This document shows positions 17,153 through 24,685 of a stretch of 34,257 nucleotides of DNA, piece by piece; position 1 is the first letter of the stretch, and each line of letters starts with the position of its first letter. The stretch is from Candidatus Trichofilum aggregatum (lineage in GTDB: Bacteria; Chloroflexota; Anaerolineae; Promineifilales; Promineifilaceae). The stretch is taken from assembly GCA_016716885.1 (NCBI GenBank), contig JADJUV010000164.1, positions 1-34,257 on the forward strand, in the 5' to 3' direction. A program made the translations under genes and the position numbers. The notes beneath the pieces are model-generated. The model worked only from the letters and a program-made list of their open reading frames with translations. It was not told the DNA's origin and ran no database searches.

Positions 17153-18013
17153 CTAATTCACATTCTGGCCCTGCATTGCCGTTACCACCATCACGCGGAA
17201 GCCTGTCCCCTGGGCGTGATAATCCCGGCTGGGGGTCGTGACACTACAGGCACTCCGCACATTCAACTGGCAATGATGAATGGTATACCCCCACGAACCG
17301 CCCTTGACCACATGAAAATCGGGCAAATCCGGGTTATACAGACTACTCGTCCACTCCCAGATATTGCCGCTCATGTCCAGGCAACCATACGGGGAGACAT
17401 TTTGCGGCCGCGCCCCCACCGGTAACGGGTAGCCGTTGCGCCAGTACCAACCCGCCCGCGCCCATTCGCGCCGCGGCCGCACCAGCAACGAAAACAGGTA
17501 CGTCTCTGGCCCGACCGGGAACCGCTTTTGCCACTGGATTTCCGGCCGCGTCCGCGTGTTCCCCCAGGGGTACAACCGGCCATCTGTGCCCCGCGCTCCC
17601 TTTTCCCACTGAAACTCGCTAGGCAAGGTAAAGGGCACATCCCAGGTCTGGGTCAGCCAGTCACAATAAGCATAGGCGTCTGCCTGGGTCACATCCACGA
17701 TGGGTAAATGATCGTGGCCGTCCGGGTAGTCCAGGGTGGGAGCATACCCGCGCCAAAACGTGCCGCGCCACCCCGACACTACTTTGTACCACATACCCCC
17801 CCAATGATGCCCGGTTTTTTCCAAAAAGGTGCGCCATTCCCGGTAAGTCACCGGTTTTCGGGCCAGCCAAAACTCTGGCAACATCATTTCCTGCCGGGGC
17901 TTGCGGGGTGGGCACTGCGCCAACCGTTCATAACACAACTCCGGCCCGTAAATAAATGTCCCCGCCGGAACGGAGCAGAACTGATCGGCGAGAGGCGGCG
18001 GAATGGATGGCAT
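17153..18013 (-). CDS. Formylglycine-generating-enzyme-like (SUMF1/FGE-sulfatase fold) protein
   Basis: 286 residues. The fold signatures are VPAGTFIYGPE, FWLARKPVTYREWRTFL, VDVTQADAYAYCDWL, FTLPSEFQWEKGARG, YPWGN, SPYGCLDMSGNIWEWT and VVKGGSWGY, ending GTGFRVMV. True FGE needs two Cys in the last part. Here the second is kept (HHCQLNVRSACS) but the first, directly after GGSW, is replaced (GYTIHHC). So oxidation of a sulfatase Cys is doubtful. Relatives in peptide clusters hydroxylate or bind peptides. It precedes the radical SAM gene by 139 bases in the same direction, which suggests a shared pathway. Confidence 0.8.
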   Translation of the reverse strand: MPSIPPPLADQFCSVPAGTFIYGPELCYERLAQCPPRKPRQEMMLPEFWLARKPVTYREWRTFLEKTGHHWGGMWYKVVSGWRGTFWRGYAPTLDYPDGHDHLPIVDVTQADAYAYCDWLTQTWDVPFTLPSEFQWEKGARGTDGRLYPWGNTRTRPEIQWQKRFPVGPETYLFSLLVRPRREWARAGWYWRNGYPLPVGARPQNVSPYGCLDMSGNIWEWTSSLYNPDLPDFHVVKGGSWGYTIHHCQLNVRSACSVTTPSRDYHAQGTGFRVMVVTAMQGQNVN

Positions 18014-18150
18014 GAGGTGAACAAGTAAGCCGTGATCAATCTCTCGGTCAGTCTTTCAAGCTCGTCTCAGGTCTCCCTTTCTCCTTCCAGATTTCCCCAT
18101 GCCATTTTCAAGAGAAAGGGCGGGGGGGTGAGCAATAACACCAGCCAAAC

Positions 18151-20067
18151 CTAACCGGCTCCTACCAACCAACTGCGGCCGCTTTCCCTGGCTGTGATCA
18201 TCAACCCTCGTTCGGGGCGGCGGAAACCGACTAAACCGAGCATATTCCCAAGAACGCCGATGGCCGCGGCCGCAACTGCCCCATTTTTCTGCCCGTGCTG
18301 GGCCAAAACCACACTGGCGGCCTGCGCCGCTGGCCCCAACCCGGCCCACTTCCGCGCCGGTTTCGGCCCGATGGTCATCATCACATCCCCCACCATTGCC
18401 ATGGCCGCCGAAATGTGATGAGTGTGCCCCTGAGCATGGCCGGGATCAACCTGGGCCAACACGTCCACCCCCCGTTGCCGGGTCAACAGCCAGGCCCCAC
18501 CCAGCCCGGCCAACGCCCCTGCCCGCCAACCAGGCTGGGGAATCTGCCACGCGGCCGCGGCCAATGGTACGAGCCAATCCAAATTAAACCCTTTGTACTC
18601 CTCAATACGAAGCTGATACTCTGGCCCACTGGTCACGGTAGCCAGCGCCGTCGCCCCCGCCGCCTGATAAACGACCCCCGCCAGCCAACCCACTTCACCC
18701 TGCCGGGCGGCCAACAGCGAAGCCACCGGCGATAACGCGGCCGCGCCCAGCCCCAACAATTTTGGCGCATAAGATGGGGGGTATAACACCGCCAGATCGC
18801 CATGATCGTGTCCATGATCATGGTCATGGTGTTCGTGATCATGCTCATGCTCGTGTTCATGGTCATGATGATGATCGTGGTCGTGATGATGGGCCTGAGC
18901 CTGGGCCGCCTGGTTGCGGGCCTGTTCCAGGAAAGGCAACGCGGCCGCGCCCCCCGCCGCCATCGCCGCTAGAGGCAGGGCCAATGATTCCGGCAAATCC
19001 AGTAAATCGGTCAACGCGGCCGCGCCCAAACCCGCTACGGCCAACCCTGCGGCCGCGAGTTCCAGCGTGTCCGGGGCCGGCACAGGCGTCGGCAAATCTA
19101 CCTGTTGGTCAACGACAAACCCGGCATCCTCAAAGGCATGTTTCAAGTGATGAACGTAATGCAATCCTTCAAGCGGCTCTGTGGCGTGCAATATGCGGAA
19201 GAAATTAATGTAGCAAAAGCGGATGCCGCGCTCTTGGGCCAGGTGAACCCAATTATGCACCGCCGCATGGTAATCAAGCGGGATCATCTCATCCGGGGTG
19301 AAACGATGGCCCAACACCACGTTGGGGGCACGCCGCTTGGCGATGAACCAGTCCCCTTTTTGATGGCGCGATTCGGCAAAATAGACCAGCGACAACCCGG
19401 CCTGGGTCATGGCCTCTAGCGTTTCGTCCAGGTGCATCTCGTGGCCCAAAATCATGTTCCCCTCAAAAGCCACATAAGGGCCAAGTTGGGCGGCCTGGGC
19501 CAGGGTGCGTTCCAGCAGGGCCTTTTCCGGCCAGGCGTAGCTGACCGGGCGGGGCACAAGGCCCAACCCACGCGCCCGGATACGTTCCGCTAAGGCCGGA
19601 TCAAAACCCAACCCCAATTCGCCAATGGTGGGCAAATCGCCAGCAAAGACCAGGGTATGTTGGCTGATGACCTCGGCCTGGGTGTAGGGTAGACGGATTT
19701 GGAGTTCCTGAGCCAGGGCGGTGACGAGTTCGGGGTGGCCGTGCACATAGTTCCAATGACCGACGCGAGGGGCGGTGGTACGCGGCCGCGCCGGAGCCTG
19801 GGATGTCAGTTCGCCGGTGTGTAGCAGGCGGGCCAAGGTCCATTCGGGCAGGGAAACATGGGTGGCCCCGTTTTCGGCCAGCTTGTGGAGCATTTCGTCA
19901 AAGGAAAGGGCGGCACGAATAGCGGCCGCGGCCGCGTCATCAAAATCCACACACAGGGCGACCCGGTTATGCTGTTGTTCCCATTGCTGGCGGCGCAGAA
20001 GAACCCGGCTCGCGGCCGCGGCCCCGGCAAGGGTGGTAGTGAGGGAGAGAAGACGGGATAGTTTCAT
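18151..20067 (-). CDS. DUF5693-like membrane protein with a His/Asp-rich stretch
   Basis: 638 residues. The first about 320 residues match the DUF5693 pattern as I recall it: VALCVDFDDAAAAAI, SFDEMLHKLAENGATHVSLPEWTLARLL, a PRPVSYAW segment and AFEGNMILGHEMHLDETLEAM. The second half has alternating hydrophobic Ala/Leu-rich segments, probably eight or so membrane helices. Between them lies a run of His, Asp and Glu (about residues 392-425), beginning AHHHDHDHHHDHEHEHEHD, which should bind divalent metal. DUF5693 proteins often sit in polysaccharide clusters. The function is unknown. Nine or more GCGGCCGC sites fall inside this gene, the highest density in the window, most read as Ala-Ala-Ala. 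Confidence 0.7.
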   Translation of the reverse strand: MKLSRLLSLTTTLAGAAAASRVLLRRQQWEQQHNRVALCVDFDDAAAAAIRAALSFDEMLHKLAENGATHVSLPEWTLARLLHTGELTSQAPARPRTTAPRVGHWNYVHGHPELVTALAQELQIRLPYTQAEVISQHTLVFAGDLPTIGELGLGFDPALAERIRARGLGLVPRPVSYAWPEKALLERTLAQAAQLGPYVAFEGNMILGHEMHLDETLEAMTQAGLSLVYFAESRHQKGDWFIAKRRAPNVVLGHRFTPDEMIPLDYHAAVHNWVHLAQERGIRFCYINFFRILHATEPLEGLHYVHHLKHAFEDAGFVVDQQVDLPTPVPAPDTLELAAAGLAVAGLGAAALTDLLDLPESLALPLAAMAAGGAAALPFLEQARNQAAQAQAHHHDHDHHHDHEHEHEHDHEHHDHDHGHDHGDLAVLYPPSYAPKLLGLGAAALSPVASLLAARQGEVGWLAGVVYQAAGATALATVTSGPEYQLRIEEYKGFNLDWLVPLAAAAWQIPQPGWRAGALAGLGGAWLLTRQRGVDVLAQVDPGHAQGHTHHISAAMAMVGDVMMTIGPKPARKWAGLGPAAQAASVVLAQHGQKNGAVAAAAIGVLGNMLGLVGFRRPERGLMITARESGRSWLVGAG

Positions 20068-20262
20068 AGAGTTTGTTGCTACAGGCGTGTTTCTAATGCG
20101 TTGAATAGTTGAACGGTTAATTTTTAATGGGTGTGTTTCAGGATTAGTCTGAACGTTAAGTTTTCATGGTCAGGGTGAATAGCCGCGCCTCTCGTTAATC
20201 ATTCACCCATTCACCAATTCACCCATTAACTGTTCTCTTCATCTCAGGAGACAAGACACAGG

Positions 20263-21444
20263 TTACTGCTTACTGCTCACCTGCAATTTCCGTTGTAACA
20301 ACTGCCCCGTGTCTGTTTTACCCACATTGAGGGCGGTGCGCCAGACGGCGACGCGGCCGCGCCAATCTTGTGCCCACCGTGCCGTTTCCGCCCGGTCTTG
20401 CCAGCCGCGCCGGAGCCGTTGCCCCAGCGTGATAAGCGGTTTCTGTTGCGTACGCTTCAGCACATCGGCCAGCCCCAGGTTTTCAATGCGCTGCCGGAGC
20501 AGGCGGGGGGTGGCCCGGCGTAATGGTTCGAGCACATCCGGTGGCACGGGAGCGGCGAGTAGTTTCTGCCCCAACAACAGTGAGGCCAGGGCATAGGGAG
20601 CGGCCCGCTTTTCGGTGGCCCGCTGGCAAAATGTGGGCCAATGGATGCCCCCAGCCTGGGTAATCGCCAACACATCGGTCAGTTGCACCATGGCCGGTGC
20701 CCCCTGGATAAGATGAAAGCAAAAATGGACACAGATGTGCAGGAGTAAATCATCCGGGGCTAACACGTGGGCGGGTTGTCCGGCTAAGGTGACGGGTATG
20801 GCCCGTTGGCGCACACCGGGAGTAATGTCTACTTTGAGGCCGAACCAGGATTCTTCCAGGGAACTATGCGGCTCAACCATGCGGCCGCTGTCGGCGGACA
20901 AATACGGGTTAGGCGTGGCACCTTGTTCCCCCTCGCGGCGGAAGGTGCTGGTGTGTTTACTAACACCGGCCCCCATTTCCGCCGATTTGTGTTTGCCGCC
21001 ATAGGCCAGGTCACTTAGGAGCGCCTCAGCCGCGGCTAACTCAGCCGGGGGAAACAGGATGTCTATGTCGTTCATGGGGCGCAGGCCCGGAGCGGGATAA
21101 ACGAGGGCGGCCAGATGTGCCCCTTTGAGCACGATAGGGTGCAGGTCGCAGGTGGCACAGGCGGAAAGTAGTTCGCCCAGTTGGGCATTGATGGCCTGAT
21201 ACCGTTTTTCTTGGGCGCGATGGGTGACGAGAAGTTTCGCGGCCGCGTGGCCGGGCAAGGTCAGGCCCCATTGTTGCAAACGGTGATGTAGTTGAGGGGC
21301 CAGACCAAAGGCAATGGCTCGCACCGCCAGGTCATCCCAGGCGATGTCTGCCTGATGAGCCGCAGCAAACCAGCTTTCACTGGTTTGTGGGGGTTGGAGA
21401 GCCTGTAAAAGTAGGGAACTGGTGACAAAAGCAGAGGCCGACAT
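20263..21444 (-). CDS. Nucleotidyltransferase family protein (PF14907 type, lasso-cluster associated)
   Basis: About 393 residues. The family is recognised by HPIVLKGAHLAALVYPAPGLRPMNDIDILFP near residue 110. The Asp-x-Asp pair there is the nucleotidyltransferase metal site. Downstream are VDITPGVRQRAIPVTLAGQPAHVLAPDDLLLHICVHFCFHL and a helical C-terminal part. Members are common beside B1, B2 and kinase genes in lasso and exopolysaccharide clusters; the reaction is not established. It follows the two precursor genes in the same direction after about 85 bases. The GTG at 21474 would add ten residues; neither start has a clear ribosome-binding site. Confidence 0.8.
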   Translation of the reverse strand: MSASAFVTSSLLLQALQPPQTSESWFAAAHQADIAWDDLAVRAIAFGLAPQLHHRLQQWGLTLPGHAAAKLLVTHRAQEKRYQAINAQLGELLSACATCDLHPIVLKGAHLAALVYPAPGLRPMNDIDILFPPAELAAAEALLSDLAYGGKHKSAEMGAGVSKHTSTFRREGEQGATPNPYLSADSGRMVEPHSSLEESWFGLKVDITPGVRQRAIPVTLAGQPAHVLAPDDLLLHICVHFCFHLIQGAPAMVQLTDVLAITQAGGIHWPTFCQRATEKRAAPYALASLLLGQKLLAAPVPPDVLEPLRRATPRLLRQRIENLGLADVLKRTQQKPLITLGQRLRRGWQDRAETARWAQDWRGRVAVWRTALNVGKTDTGQLLQRKLQVSSKQ

Positions 21445-21529
21445 GAAAGGGTTGCCAATTGGGAGACACGTCACACGGAATTGGTTGAGCCATCAAACGG
21501 CCTCAAACGATCTCCCGAAGGAGTTCAGA

Positions 21530-21595
21530 TTAGTGGGAGCTGAAGGTAATCTGGGACAGCTCTTCGTGCTTGGTGATTTCAGGTTTTACGTACAT
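21530..21595 (-). CDS. 21-residue RiPP precursor peptide, copy A
   Basis: The peptide begins MYVKPEITKH and ends ELSQITFSSH, 21 residues in all. AGGAG lies seven bases before the ATG. The leader pattern of lasso precursors is kept: Tyr2, Pro5, a hydrophobic residue at 7, Leu13 and Thr17. In that family Thr is the penultimate leader residue, which would leave only about three residues, SSH, as core. Copy B is identical in protein but differs at three third codon positions. It is the first gene upstream of the nucleotidyltransferase and the only candidate substrate seen for the PqqD-like and B2 proteins. Confidence 0.8.
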   Translation of the reverse strand: MYVKPEITKHEELSQITFSSH

Positions 21596-21628
21596 GGGTT
21601 TTCTCCTCAAAGGTTAAATCAGACAAAA

Positions 21629-21694
21629 TTAATGGGAGCTGAAGGTGATCTGGGACAGTTCTTCGTGCTTGGTGATTTCAGGTTTTACGTACAT
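21629..21694 (-). CDS. 21-residue RiPP precursor peptide, copy B
   Basis: It encodes the same 21 residues as copy A, again with AGGAG seven bases before the ATG. The repeated unit of about 100 bases covers ribosome-binding site, gene and a short spacer, so this is a tandem duplication. It is promoter-proximal: a candidate promoter lies about 130 bases upstream. Three silent changes and no coding change separate the copies over 63 coding bases, which points to selection on the peptide. Confidence 0.8.
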   Translation of the reverse strand: MYVKPEITKHEELSQITFSSH

Positions 21695-21783
21695 GGGTTT
21701 TCTCCTAAAGATATGAACGGGTGGATAAAATGGTGGCGTGTCTCCCTCTGGCACCTCATTTCATTTGTTGCGGCTAACGGTAT

Positions 21784-21803
21784 GTTGCAATAACCGTTGC
21801 AAC
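21784..21803. promoter_or_regulatory. Inverted repeat in the precursor leader region
   Basis: GTTGCAA at 21784-21790 and TTGCAAC at 21797-21803 form a perfect 7-bp dyad with a 6-base gap, between the candidate promoter and the precursor genes. It could be an operator or a short transcript hairpin. Confidence 0.4.
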
Positions 21804-21821
21804 AACAAATCAGGCAAAAAA

Positions 21822-21849
21822 AGTATAACGACTTTGACTGATTCGACAA
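21822..21849 (-). promoter_or_regulatory. Candidate promoter of the precursor genes
   Basis: On the minus strand TTGTCG (21849-21844) and TATACT (21827-21822) are 16 bases apart. This fits a sigma-70 type promoter reading into the two precursor genes and onward into the nucleotidyltransferase. Confidence 0.45.
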
Positions 21850-21923
21850 CCTGAGAGACGGAAATTTTAAAGGAAGGGTTGAAGTTTAGTAACCGTTCAG
21901 CAATTTATGAAGAAACTGGGAAC

Positions 21924-21957
21924 TAGAGACTGGAGACTGGTAAATCTCCAGTCTCTA
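21924..21957 (-). terminator. Strong hairpin after the glycosyltransferase gene
   Basis: TAGAGACTGGAGA pairs perfectly with TCTCCAGTCTCTA over an 8-base loop, 44 bases after the glycosyltransferase stop. It may end that transcript and isolate the precursor promoter. No T run follows, and the sequence belongs to the AGTCTC repeat family, so it could be only a repeat. Confidence 0.4.
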
Positions 21958-22000
21958 ATCTCCAATCACCAAACTCGCCCAGTTAAAAACGAACGATGAC

Positions 22001-22993
22001 TTAGCCTCTGGCTGTAAGGGTTGCACCAACAAAAACCAGACTGCTATAAAGGTAGTAGAACCAGTGCAAGGGAATGGCACACAAGAGAAAAGAGACGCCG
22101 CGCTTGTGCCACAAAAACTGATAAAAGCGGTAGTTTAAAATTACAAGGATCAACGGTAACGGAAAAAGAGATAACCATGAGCGGAACGCGGGACGGCGAA
22201 GCGGATAAATACTGTAAGAAAGCTGTAATAGAAACAAATGCACCGCGGCCGCGCTCATTCTCGCTCTCACCTGCAAATTCAAATCACGGGGCAGGGTCTT
22301 ATTCTCCCGTAACAGGTGTGTCCAGGGGATAGCCCGCTCAAAAATATCGGAGCGCAGGAGAGAGGAGAATGTCCATTGTTTCAGATGTTTAACCTGCACC
22401 TGTTTGGCTAAATGGATGGTTCCGCCAGCCGCTTTCAGGCGATAACCCAGTTCGATGTCTTCGATAGCCGGGCGAGGATAACGGGCGGCATCGAAGCCAC
22501 CCAGAGCGAGAAATGTGGTGCGCCGGATGGCTCCGCAGCCAGTCCAGAAGGTTTGGGCCTCGCTCTGGCTGGTCTGGTGGGTGAAGTGGTGGAGCAGGTT
22601 TTTGTATTGGGAGACAAAACCCGGGTGGGCTGGGTTGTCATCGTAGGAACCGATGAGCGCATCAAGGTGGGGGCGGGTTTGCAGGATCGCGGCCGCGTTC
22701 CCCAACGTATCTTCGTGCAGTTCACAGTCGGCATCCGTGAAAAAAAGGAACTGCCCGGTGGCCTGGTTGGCCCCCAGGTTACGCGCGGCGGCTGGCCCGT
22801 TGCGGCCGCGGCTCACCACCACCTTTGCCCCCAGCCTCTCCGCCACCCGGCCCGAACCGTCCGTCGAGCCATCATCCACCACAATCAGCTCCCAATCCCG
22901 AAAACGGGAGCGCCGGATCGCTTCCAGGCAACGAGCCAGGTGAGGTAGACCATTGTAAACAGGAATGATGATAGTGAAGTAAGGAAATGGCAT
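22001..22993 (-). CDS. Family 2 glycosyltransferase, membrane-anchored
   Basis: About 330 residues with a GT-A fold. The nucleotide-sugar motifs are FTIIIPVYNGLPHLARCLEAI, ELIVVDDGSTDGS and FLFFTDADCELH (DxD-type metal site, residues near 100). TGCGAIRRTTFLALGGFD and IEDIELGYRLKAAG follow (acceptor side, general-base ED). The C-terminus has hydrophobic spans (VHLFLLQLSYSIYP, WLSLFPLPLILVILNY, WFYYLYSSLVFVGATL), so it should sit in the inner membrane. I chose ATG 22993 (MPFPYFTIIIPVYN) because the fold starts there; 23023 adds ten residues. Its gene lies directly upstream of the precursor genes. Donor and acceptor are unknown. Confidence 0.85.
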   Translation of the reverse strand: MPFPYFTIIIPVYNGLPHLARCLEAIRRSRFRDWELIVVDDGSTDGSGRVAERLGAKVVVSRGRNGPAAARNLGANQATGQFLFFTDADCELHEDTLGNAAAILQTRPHLDALIGSYDDNPAHPGFVSQYKNLLHHFTHQTSQSEAQTFWTGCGAIRRTTFLALGGFDAARYPRPAIEDIELGYRLKAAGGTIHLAKQVQVKHLKQWTFSSLLRSDIFERAIPWTHLLRENKTLPRDLNLQVRARMSAAAVHLFLLQLSYSIYPLRRPAFRSWLSLFPLPLILVILNYRFYQFLWHKRGVSFLLCAIPLHWFYYLYSSLVFVGATLTARG

Positions 22994-23127
22994 AGGCGTT
23001 ATCCATAAGCGGGCGCTCACCAAGAGGAATGAAAACTTTAACCACAGATTTCAGTTACCAGATTTTCTTTCTCTGCGTGGAATTTTCATAGGAACTCGCC
23101 ACTCGCACCTCGCCACTCGCCACCTAT

Positions 23128-23178
23128 CTTCCCAGGAGTTCCCACAGTTCCTAGAGTTCCCCCGAGTTCCTCCTTTCA
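23128..23178. repeat. GAGTTCC-type degenerate tandem repeat, second site
   Basis: Units such as AGGAGTTCCCACAGTTCC and CTAGAGTTCCCCCGAGTTCC lie just after the FAD oxidoreductase gene. They match the repeat at 14605-14695. Confidence 0.7.
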
Positions 23179-24552
23179 CACCCACCGCCCCACCCCATCC
23201 GTCAGCGGCCGCAAACCATCAGCCTCACCCAGTTGCTCCTGGACAAAACGGAAGACGTCCTCAATGACGCCATCACTGTTGAGATAACGAAAGGAGCCGG
23301 TGCGCCCCAGCAGATGCAAACGAGGCCATTGGCTCAGGTGGGTTCTGACGGCGGCTAACTGTTTTTCGTAGCCCACGCGATACACCGGGTAGGCGTGGGG
23401 CACGCGCACCACCCAACTGTTGAGCACCTCATCGGCCCGGAACCAGTTTAAATGAGCTAATTGCTCCACAACGGTTTGCACCAGCCGTTCCGAGGGCCAC
23501 TGCCATTTTTCTTCATGGGGGCCAGTAAAAATCTCCACTGCCAATGAGGTGACATCGGGGCCAGGAACCATGGCCGCCGACCAGTTTTTGGGTTCGTGGG
23601 TACGGCCAAAGAGGGCGTTGCCATTGGGAAAATAGGTCCAACTATCGGGGGTGATCTGCGGCCGCGCCAAAGCCAGAAACACACAAATCAGCCCCCGGTA
23701 ATCCAGGTGATAAGGGGTGAGCCAGGGTTCACCGCCGGGCAGAGCCGCCAACAAATTATCCAGCGGGATAGTTGAAATCACCTGCCGGGCCTGAATGGTG
23801 GTTGGGCCATCCGTGCTCTCAACCTCAGCCACAAAACCCTCGGCGGTAGGGCTGAGGCGGGTCAGATTGGTCTGGGTGAAAATCGTTCCCCCCTGCTGTT
23901 CGATCTGGTGGTGCAGGGTTTGCGGGATGAGGCCAAAGCCGGTGCGCGGGTAGTAAAAATGGCTGATGGCCGTGGCGGGGCTGACGGCGGGCGGGAGCAG
24001 CGCATGTCTGACAGCTTGCCACAAGCTGGGCAGACCAATCCGTTGGGCGGCCCACTCAGCGGCAATTTCGTGGCCGGGAAGGCCCCACACTTTTTGGGTG
24101 TAGGGCTGGAAAAAGGTGGCGTACATCGCCTGACCAAACCGCTTCACCACCCAATCTTCAAAGGAATGATCGGCGCGGCCGCGTTCCTTCACCCGGGCCG
24201 TGAGGTAGCTCCAACCGAGCGCGGCCGCGCGCCGGGGCGGAAAGGCGGTCAGCGCACCAGGGAACTGAAGCGGGTAATCAACAAAACGCCCTTCCAGGTA
24301 GATGTGGCTGAGGCGCGGCACACGGAGCAGTTCATCCCCCAATAAATCTTTCAGCCATTGCACCACTGCCGGGTTATTGCTATGAAAGCGATGCCCGCCC
24401 AGGTCGAAGCGAAACCCCTCACGGACAAAGGTACGGGCCAGCCCGCCGACCTCAGCCCCTTTCTCGATGAGGCAGACGGTTTGGCCGCGTTTCAGGAGTT
24501 CGGTCGCGGCCGCGAGGCCCGCAATGCCGCCACCAAGAATGAGATAGTCGTG
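23176..24552 (-). CDS. FAD-dependent amine-oxidase-type oxidoreductase (HemY/UDP-galactopyranose-mutase-like)
   Basis: About 459 residues. The dinucleotide-binding N-terminus reads HDYLILGGGIAGLAAATELLKRG, then LIEKGAEVGGLARTF and FDLGGHRFHSNN. Later parts are FFQPYTQKVWGLPGHEIAAEWAAQRIGLPSL and the C-terminal FAD contact LLGRTGSFRYLNSDGVIEDVFRF. The frame is open upstream only to a TGA at 24601-24603 and has no ATG, GTG or TTG before 24366. A start at 24366 would delete the Rossmann motif. The region just upstream is a GAAACTCGAAACT repeat with a run of eight C on the coding strand. So the start has been lost, is non-standard, or an indel in the C run hides it. I end the feature at the first conserved codon. 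Related proteins act in polysaccharide clusters; the substrate is unknown. Confidence 0.75.
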   Translation of the reverse strand, partial: HDYLILGGGIAGLAAATELLKRGQTVCLIEKGAEVGGLARTFVREGFRFDLGGHRFHSNNPAVVQWLKDLLGDELLRVPRLSHIYLEGRFVDYPLQFPGALTAFPPRRAAALGWSYLTARVKERGRADHSFEDWVVKRFGQAMYATFFQPYTQKVWGLPGHEIAAEWAAQRIGLPSLWQAVRHALLPPAVSPATAISHFYYPRTGFGLIPQTLHHQIEQQGGTIFTQTNLTRLSPTAEGFVAEVESTDGPTTIQARQVISTIPLDNLLAALPGGEPWLTPYHLDYRGLICVFLALARPQITPDSWTYFPNGNALFGRTHEPKNWSAAMVPGPDVTSLAVEIFTGPHEEKWQWPSERLVQTVVEQLAHLNWFRADEVLNSWVVRVPHAYPVYRVGYEKQLAAVRTHLSQWPRLHLLGRTGSFRYLNSDGVIEDVFRFVQEQLGEADGLRPLTDGVGRWV

Positions 24553-24569
24553 GGGGGGGAGGGGAAGTT

Positions 24570-24685
24570 TCGAGTTTCGAGTTTCGGGGGTTTCGAGGTT
24601 TCAGGTTTCAGGTTTCAAGTTTTGGGTTTCACGTTTGAAGTCTCTCAGTCTCTCTCCAGTCTCCAGTCTCTCCCTCTCCTCCCCC
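24570..24685. repeat. TTTCGAG and AGTCTC short repeats
   Basis: TTTCGAGTTTCGAGTTTCGG and TTTCAGGTTTCAGGTTTCAAG, followed by CAGTCTCTCTCCAGTCTCC, lie between the two carbohydrate genes. They cover the end of the upstream glycosyltransferase (GRDWRLERD) and the lost start of the oxidoreductase. Confidence 0.7.

Larger units (their letters stand above)
21695..22000. other. Regulatory spacer upstream of the precursor genes
   Basis: No gene is visible. It holds the candidate promoter (21822-21849), the 7-bp dyad (21784-21803) and a strong 13-bp hairpin (21924-21957). Confidence 0.5.

Noticed and set aside
18780..18900. Repeated CATGATCATG-like text that could suggest a repeat array
   Set aside because: It is the His/Asp codon run of the DUF5693-like gene, with no spacer-repeat periodicity, so it is not CRISPR or an origin.
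21476..21530. Small CTCC-TTCG-GGAG hairpin after precursor copy A
   Set aside because: The stem is only four base pairs and has no T run. It is too weak to call a terminator.
21422..21793. A 123-codon plus-strand frame with two near-identical internal repeats
   Set aside because: It is the antisense of the two precursor genes. On the minus strand each repeat is a complete short gene with a ribosome-binding site, and differences fall at third positions of that frame only.
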